Below, in pieces: positions 61,886 through 64,000 of a DNA stretch of 64,000 nt. Origin of the DNA: Aphrocallistes beatrix (lineage: Eukaryota > Porifera > Hexactinellida > Sceptrulophora > Aphrocallistidae). The stretch lies in contig OY725488.1 in the NCBI GenBank assembly GCA_963281255.1, positions 7,289,524 to 7,353,523 of the forward strand, read 5' to 3'. A model generated the notes under the pieces. The model was given only the letters and a program-made list of their open reading frames with translations, did not search any database and was not told where the DNA came from. The translations under genes were made by a program, and so were the position numbers. How positions within the stretch are numbered: position 1 is the stretch's first letter; each line of letters starts with the position of its first letter.

Positions 61886-62891
61886 CCACGTGCTATCGTT
61901 TGATCATCGTAATTTTGTTAATTTCATTCTTTATTATGACCAATTTGACCCGACTGGTAGAAACGATCAACCATTACTACTCACAAATTTGTACAATCAT
62001 GCAATACTAAGTTTTTCCCTCAAATCTATTCTTGTAATAAATATGACGTCTATAGCATTACTTTAAGTGATGTTGATATTATATAATAATATTAATAATG
62101 CTTATTATGTAGTACTATAGTAGATACTTACGTAGGATGACATTGTTTTCTAGGTCTTGATAAAACTCAAATTTGATAGAACCTCACTCCGGTCTCAGGA
62201 AAATCTCCACATTTAAGATTCCCACTTATCCTTAATTATAGAATGCATAGTATAAACTGAAATAAGCACTCCCACTCAGGAGGGTGGTACTGACGTGCTT
62301 TTCCGGTAAACAATTTATTCGCAGGCCTACGAATAAGATAGTGAGTGGTTCACACTTACATGAAAATATAGTAATTACTAGGGATGGATGTCAGATTTTT
62401 AGCTCCGCAGATGTGGATGCAGAGCTCCGTCACATCCCTAATTGAGATATAAAATGACTTAATATCCTCTCTAAATATGTACCCTTTGACACTGGTCAGA
62501 TGGCCCTGGGATGTATGATCTGTATTAAAACTCTAATAATTGTGTACTATCCTCATGTCCAGGATGTTACCTTTAGCCTTTGTAAAAAGCAAAACAAATC
62601 AAATGTGGTTGGGAGCATTTCTAAATTAACTTGTATTGTCTAAAAAGGAATTGAATTATGAAATTATTCTATTATTAGAACAATTAATAATAAGAAATTG
62701 CTAAATATTTGGGTCTTAAAATGCATCCTAATCAATCTGTTAAACTAGTCACTTCGACACATGATGGCGAATCAATACTACACACCATTAATAAAAATAA
62801 TCATTAGAATAAAAGAAGCTCTAAAAAGAAATACAAATTTATACAATCTTAAATAAAAGTATATTTATACCACTTTAACAATTAATTCCAA
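61886..62891. other. AT-rich spacer upstream of VPS52, no gene seen
   Basis: About 1 kb holding the VPS52 promoter and the 3' end of the receptor gene. No repeat or RNA was recognised. Confidence 0.4.
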
Positions 62892-64000
62892 TTAATTTAT
62901 GCTGTTTCGGGAATTTGCAGTATCTTCTTGTTTGGTATCCGAATTTCTTCTGGTGCAAACGAGAAGTGCAATCATTATCAATGCTAATAACAATATAATT
63001 AAAAACATTCCGAATGATGTAAATGTGGATATTTTCAAGAGAATAGGTAAGACTTGAAGAAGAGTGTTTGAACAAATGCTAGAATTTGTGGTTGGCTGGC
63101 TGGTATTCGTTGTAGGATTTGGCAGGGATGTCATCGTATTTGAGGGAGTTGAAATTTCAATCAGCAGTAAATTAAATACATCCGAAAAAGCATTTGTTTC
63201 TACTGAAGAGAAGGTAATCAACGTCAGGATAAAGTCTTCACTCTGGTTGAAATTATTCACAGTGACTCGACACCCATAAGTATCTTCAGACCTTTGAGAA
63301 CATCCATTCACTGCTTCCTGCATCATCACACCTCCATTACTCGTGTAATTCAACTCAAAACTTAACTCATTCACTCCTCCCTTCAACTCATAATCGAACT
63401 TGAAAATGGAATTGTTTCTTATTAATGAGAAATTCTTCAACAAAGGGAAAGTAGATACAAAACTGATATTCTCACTATTCTCCATTCCACTCAGCTCCAC
63501 AAGATTGTTCAATGGAGTCACTACCAACACATACTCTCTGCTCCCTTCAAGCTCTGATTCAGACAGATTATACCACAAATCCACACTGATTCCACTCCAC
63601 GCCAGCACATCTCGATCAGATTCTCGTGTGTATAAACTCAAATTGTAACTCACAGAACGATTAAACACTTCCACAGGTTCATCCCATGACACTCTGAGCA
63701 TAGTTCGTTCCACAGAATATCTCTCCACATGGATATTCCGTACAGCAGAGGGACTCCTTCCACATTCCATACTCACACTCTCCCCCTCACCTCGATAAAA
63801 CCCTGCTCCACACTCACACGCCACACTTCCTGTATCACCGTATGTGCTACTCTCAGATGGACACGTGACACACTCCCTCTCATTCCCCACAGACTCCTTG
63901 TAACTGTTGACAGGACAAGCTGCACAAGACAGGTTACTCAGTTGTCTCCATCCTGCTACACACTCACATGGGTACAATACCCAGTTACTGTTAGAGTAGC
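62892..64000 (-). CDS. Eph-like receptor ectodomain with membrane anchor, no kinase (5' partial)
   Basis: The frame is open from the right edge to a TAA at 62892-62894; the N-terminus lies outside the window. The visible part starts with Cys-rich ephrin-receptor-like (GCC2_GCC3) modules: CAACPVNSYKESVG, then CVTCPSESSTYGDTGSVACECGAGFYRG. A fibronectin type III domain follows, beginning PSAVRNIHVERYSVERTMLR and VSWDEP. This is the same order as in Eph receptors (TNF-like Cys-rich, then PSAPRN, FN3). A second less clear FN3-like region and a Ser/Thr/Asn-rich stalk (TTNTSQPTTNSS) come next. A single membrane helix (SFGMFLIILLLALIMIALLV) is followed by a 20-residue tail, TRRNSDTKQEDTANSRNSIN. There is no kinase. 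Many Asn-x-Ser/Thr sites suggest glycosylation. Confidence 0.75.
   Translation of the reverse strand, partial: YSNSNWVLYPCECVAGWRQLSNLSCAACPVNSYKESVGNERECVTCPSESSTYGDTGSVACECGAGFYRGEGESVSMECGRSPSAVRNIHVERYSVERTMLRVSWDEPVEVFNRSVSYNLSLYTRESDRDVLAWSGISVDLWYNLSESELEGSREYVLVVTPLNNLVELSGMENSENISFVSTFPLLKNFSLIRNNSIFKFDYELKGGVNELSFELNYTSNGGVMMQEAVNGCSQRSEDTYGCRVTVNNFNQSEDFILTLITFSSVETNAFSDVFNLLLIEISTPSNTMTSLPNPTTNTSQPTTNSSICSNTLLQVLPILLKISTFTSFGMFLIILLLALIMIALLVCTRRNSDTKQEDTANSRNSIN

Overview
The window is nuclear DNA of an animal with a compact genome. Its genes are intronless or have a few introns, mostly 39-90 bases, and they encode eukaryotic and metazoan proteins: CYLD, AMSH, DPP8/9, a G-protein gamma subunit, DNAAF9, MTBP, a JNK-like kinase and an Eph-like ectodomain. 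Exons have a balanced base composition, while the spacers are AT-rich and crowded with small transposon remnants. A sponge, perhaps a glass sponge, fits best. That is inference from gene style and the receptor type; no marker here proves it.

Layout. At 1-1.8 kb lie the start of a coiled-coil gene running off the left edge, with an in-frame stop, and a decayed Ty3/gypsy integrase fossil. From 1.9 to 10.8 kb are galactokinase, DPP8/9 (six exons), G-gamma, TMEM223 and the K63 deubiquitinase AMSH/STAMBP. From 11.5 to 37.4 kb is a tandem cluster of CYLD-like deubiquitinase genes. Copies A (11.6-14.2 kb) and C (34.8-37.4 kb) look intact. The middle copy B is a wreck spread over 15.2-33.8 kb. Its first exon is split by a composite block of about 12 kb holding a pogo-like end, a gypsy integrase fossil, a Helitron helicase piece, seven tandem tRNA-like units, a 9-kb minisatellite of about 290 units of 31 bp with higher-order structure, and a stray UPF1 fragment. 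From 37.6 to 54.4 kb is a dense row of mostly intronless housekeeping genes: DNAAF9, a small coiled-coil protein (SPC24-like?), a GRIP golgin (GCC2-like), NSMCE4A, LARP7, PGM3, V-ATPase subunit e (minus strand), UBE2L3 and MTBP. From 54.4 to 58 kb is a repeat-rich spacer with a deleted Tc1/mariner copy. From 58 to 64 kb are a JNK-like kinase without the TxY motif, VPS52 (minus) and an Eph-like receptor ectodomain without a kinase (minus, cut by the right edge).

The genes are mostly independent housekeeping functions. One loose theme is ubiquitin-chain biology: AMSH and the CYLD cluster are neighbours, and UBE2L3 lies on the same segment. The most unusual parts are the 31-bp array, in which most units carry a short dyad centred on AACCGGTT or AATCGATT; the tRNA-like array that abuts it; and two insertions in CYLD copy B that are both flanked by direct duplications of the gene itself (about 265 bp and 89 bp).
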